NCBI RefSeq assembly: GCF_031755915.1
Contig: NC_083383.1
Span: forward strand, 26,018,501 to 26,082,500
From: Ziziphus jujuba
Taxonomy: Eukaryota; Streptophyta; Magnoliopsida; Rosales; Rhamnaceae
DNA: 64,000 nucleotides
Reading direction: 5' to 3'
The translations under genes were made by a program, and so were the position numbers. This document shows positions 61,140-64,000 of the stretch, piece by piece (position 1 is the stretch's first letter; each line of letters starts with the position of its first letter). A model generated the notes under the pieces. It was not told the origin of the DNA. It saw only the letters and a list, made by a program, of their open reading frames with translations, and did not search any database.

Positions 61140-61802
61140 TAGGGCTGCTCATCGATCAGTTCTAATCGGTTTCGATTGGGTTTTGATCAGTAAACAAATT
61201 TATTCCATAGGTCGATTAATTCGCCGACAACATTTTTCTGGCTATGGAAAACTGATCGAAGCAGACTGAGTATTAACTGGTCAGTTTTGGTTAAAATCAA
61301 AACTTAGTAAACAGTCAAAATTTGAGAGAAATAGCAAGTGGCAAGAGAAAGAGCAGAGAAAGCTTATATTGCCACGCATATTTTTTCTATCTATTGTCAT
61401 TGGTATATCGATAATGGAGGCAAGAGAAAGAGTAAAGGAAGCTTATCTACTCATTGTATATATTATTTAAAAATTGATTTCTTGCTATTACACATAGGTT
61501 TTTACACAACCAAGTCAAAAGGTCTTGTTTAGATATTTCTAGATCTAAAATCATGTCCTTACAAGTGGCAGACTATCAGACATACATTAAAAGTGATTAA
61601 CTCTGGTTAAGTTGACTCAAATAACCCATGGTAACTTAGTTTAATAAAGCTAAATTATTGCACATCAACTTTCAGCATCCATAAAACTCTTCTGTCTTTG
61701 ATAAAATGAGCAAAAAGCTGAAGCAGATGAGACCCAACTCACCATTGCAACCGCGTAATAAAAAACCAGTGAGTAATGGAAGCCGCGAGCACACAAAATT
61801 CC

Positions 61803-61864
<62 letters not shown>

Positions 61865-62239
61865 GTGCTCACTTCTCTGTATGAGCCTGGCAGTATTCTT
61901 GCTCATTTCCTTTTTACCATGCTATTCTCTTTCTCATTCTTACTTTGCCTCTCGTGCTCTCTGTCTCTTTCTAAGCTTGAAGAAGTGCCAAATTTCAAGG
62001 AAAAGATTCAGTTTATTTTGTTTATAATAATATATATAAAAAAATGAAAATATATATGGCAGAAGAATCGGTCAGTTTCGATGATCGACGGTTATGGGAT
62101 TCGAGGAATGGGAGCCGATCGCTTTCTCTTTGTTGGTGGTAATTAACCGACCAATCAGTCATCGGTCACCAAAAACTTTTGATCGATGCAGGTCGATCGG
62201 TTGGTTTTCTTGGTCCTTCGGATTTTATGCACACCCCTA
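61140..62239. mobile_element. hAT-type non-autonomous element with perfect 8-bp target duplication
   Basis: Flanked by identical gatctgcc at 61,132-61,139 and 62,240-62,247. Inverted ends: left TAGGGCTGCTCATCGATC, right (reverse complement) TAGGGGTGTGCATAAAATC. Subterminal regions on both sides are rich in GATCGGTT-like motifs in opposing orientation (61,150-61,270 and 62,065-62,215), typical hAT transposase-binding architecture. The 1100-base interior has no transposase; it carries a (CT)n tract at 61,811-61,862, and the Ser/Leu-repeat frames there are artefacts of it. Confidence 0.88.
61811..61862. repeat. (CT)n microsatellite inside the hAT element
   Basis: About 52 bases of uninterrupted alternating CT, lying inside the mobile element. 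Confidence 0.9.
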
Positions 62240-62247
62240 GATCTGCC

Positions 62248-62939
62248 TATATATCAATTAGTATTTCCAAGTCTTTCATTATTTTCCCCTAGTTTATGTG
62301 TGCTTGCCTACTAACCAATTTCCTCTTACTTTTCTAATACCCATGTCCCACCTTAGCTTATTTCTAATAACCATTCACCAAAACCTATAAGTGCTAACCT
62401 CCTAATAACCAAACAACTCTCAGTTAAATAATTTTTTTTCTTTCTTTTTTGTAATAAGAATTCTAATAAAAACCAAAAAAATAATAAACTATGATAATTT
62501 GGAACTGCACAACTACTTATTGGTCCTAGTATACAATAGTTGAAAATTAGGCATCAACCCGACAAGTAGAAAATACACAAGGAGTTCTAGAAGTAATTGG
62601 AGTTCAAATGCGTTCATATAAAAAACAAAGTAAAGAAAAAATCATTATACTATCTAAATTTGGTTCCATGGATGACAATAGCTTGAAAGTTTTCGAATAT
62701 GGAACTTTTTAATATATGAATAATGAAACTCTTTATGCACTTGAAGTTTTCAAATATAAAACTGTTTAATATATGGATAAAAAAAATATATATTATTTAT
62801 TATGAAATTTATACATAAAAAAAACTGCTCTAAAACTCTCTCTTGAGGTCTCAAAAAACCTGTGTTGTCTCTAATGTGTGTTATGTGATACAAGATTGAA
62901 ATTAAACATCTATTTATAAAGCCCTCTAGGGTTGAAAAT
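62248..62939. other. Intergenic DNA, possibly including decayed LTR
   Basis: No gene. The part from about 62,820 (Ctctctcttgaggtctc, then a TATTTATAAAG block near 62,910) resembles LTR/leader sequence in style, next to the Copia fragment, but no matching copy exists in the window to prove it. Confidence 0.35.
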
Positions 62940-63998
62940 CATAATGGGCCAGGTTTTAGGAGAAAAAGCTGGATAGATTGAGCTCAAGGTCTGGAATATG
63001 TTATACATCCTTCAAAGTAATTATATGTACAACGGTGGTCTTTATCTAAATATCACCAGTTCCAACGATCTTAGCGAAGCTGTTATTTTCTATTTTCACT
63101 GTGCCAAAGTCTTCTGCTTTATATGTTTTGCAAAACTTTACATGCGGAGTAACATGGTAGGATGTTACAGTATCAACTACCCACTCGACTTCTTAGCTTG
63201 AAGTTTGAAGGTATGATTCTTCATGTGTGGAACAATATTCCACTTCTCCTCTGACAATGACTAAAGTTTCACCATCCTTCTTCAGCTGATTGCTTTTTTG
63301 CCTCTGCTCTAGCAACATCTTCTTACAGTACTTCTTTAAGTGACCTTCTTAGCCACAATAATGACACTTATATGTTGGCCTCCTTCCATTTGTGGATCTG
63401 CCTCTGGTCTGGCTCCTACCTCTCCCCCTGTTATACCTACCTTTTTGTTGTCTCCCCCATTTCTCTGTGACAAGGGCATGTGTTTGATTATTACCAATGT
63501 CCTTTCTCCTTGCATCCTCATTAAATAGGGCATCTATTACTATAGCCATGGTAAGTTTGCCGTTAGAAGCTGAATTGCTGAGGAAGACTACTAATGTCTC
63601 CCAGTTATTTAGAAGAGAGCAAAGAAGTAAAAGTACCTGTTCCTCATCCCCTAATTGTAACTCCACCACAGATAATTGATTTACCAAGTTCTGAAACATA
63701 CTGGTGTGCATGGCTATAGAAGTTCCATTCTTCAACTTCAAATTCACTAAATGTCTCATCATAAAGCTTTATTCTGAGTAGTCTTGGCTTGATACATGTC
63801 TTTGAACTTCTTCCAGAAGATGTATGCGTCCATCTCCTGCACAACATGATGGAAGACACTGCGGTTGATCCATTGTCGGATTTGACCAATTGTTTTCCTG
63901 TTCATCTTCTTCCATTCTGCTTCTTTGGTGGGATCGAGATTCCTTCCTTTGGCATTTAAGGGGTCAAAAAAATCCTTGCAATTTAGAAGATCTTCCAT
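62940..63998 (-). pseudogene. Decayed Copia gag-protease fragment, continues past the window end
   Basis: The minus strand encodes a Copia gag: MEDLLNCKDFFDPL near the right edge, FWKKFKDMYQAKT, a frameshift at about 63,755-63,765, then MRHLVNLKLKNGTSI, VNQLSVVELQLGDEEQ..LLCSL, a basic Arg/Gly stretch and the zinc knuckle CHYCG-stop-EGHLKKYC (a TAG/TAA-type stop inside the CCHC, near 63,349). After it, EVEWVVDTVTSYHVTP (about 63,160-63,200) is the protease active-site region with D-T-V in place of D-T-G. The frame ends in stops by about 62,940. Not functional. Confidence 0.85.
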
Positions 63999-64000
63999 CC

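Noticed and set aside
61706..62047. Ser/Leu-rich frame of 113 codons
   Set aside because: The middle is a (CT)n microsatellite inside a non-autonomous hAT element; no family features.
1..64000. CRISPR arrays, operons, phage or bacterial mobile systems
   Set aside because: All gene structures, introns and repeats are those of a plant nuclear genome; the regularly spaced repeats are LTR modules and microsatellites.

Overview
The window is nuclear DNA of a eudicot plant, probably a rosid; species not determined. It is AT-rich, with GT-AG introns, many (TA)n and poly(A/T) tracts, two intact intron-containing plant genes, and decayed plant transposable elements over about half its length.

Layout. 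1-412: two worn LTR 3' ends. 985-7090 and 10,860-19,090: a family of multi-kb direct repeats in which a roughly 2.8 kb Gypsy-type LTR sits inside an older repeat unit. One LTR (11,271-14,050) is a complete solo LTR with a 5-bp target duplication, two are 5'-truncated, and one unit copy (985-3179) still shows the empty site. 9303-10,838: a Helitron-like element with a clear 3' hairpin and CTAG end. 19,254-22,287 (minus): an intact four-exon sucrose/H+ symporter gene of the SUC2/SUT1 type, 524 aa. 22,450-35,870: long intergenic AT-rich DNA with microsatellites and one foldback MITE. 35,875-36,562: a hAT-type MITE with an 8-bp target duplication. 37,077-42,829 (minus): an intact 12-exon PSK SIMULATOR (DUF3475/DUF668) gene, 639 aa.

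45,093-53,113: a young Gypsy element with about 3 kb LTRs and a scrambled interior: RNase H end and integrase, then gag, a protease scrap and the chromodomain tail, with no reverse transcriptase. 54,448-54,555: a lone first exon of a dephospho-CoA kinase gene with a damaged P-loop. 57,330-59,926 (minus): a FAR1/FRS-type (MULE transposase-derived) pseudogene. 61,140-62,239: a second hAT-type element with a perfect 8-bp target duplication. 62,940-63,998 (minus): a decayed Copia gag-protease fragment running off the window.

The two host genes are unrelated in function (phloem sucrose loading; growth signalling linked to phytosulfokine) and sit about 15 kb apart, both on the minus strand. No operon-like or defence-system logic is present. 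The most unusual objects are the rearranged non-autonomous Gypsy element, with its WRKY-box and G-box rich, exon/intron-like LTR, and the nested LTR repeat array next to the sucrose transporter.
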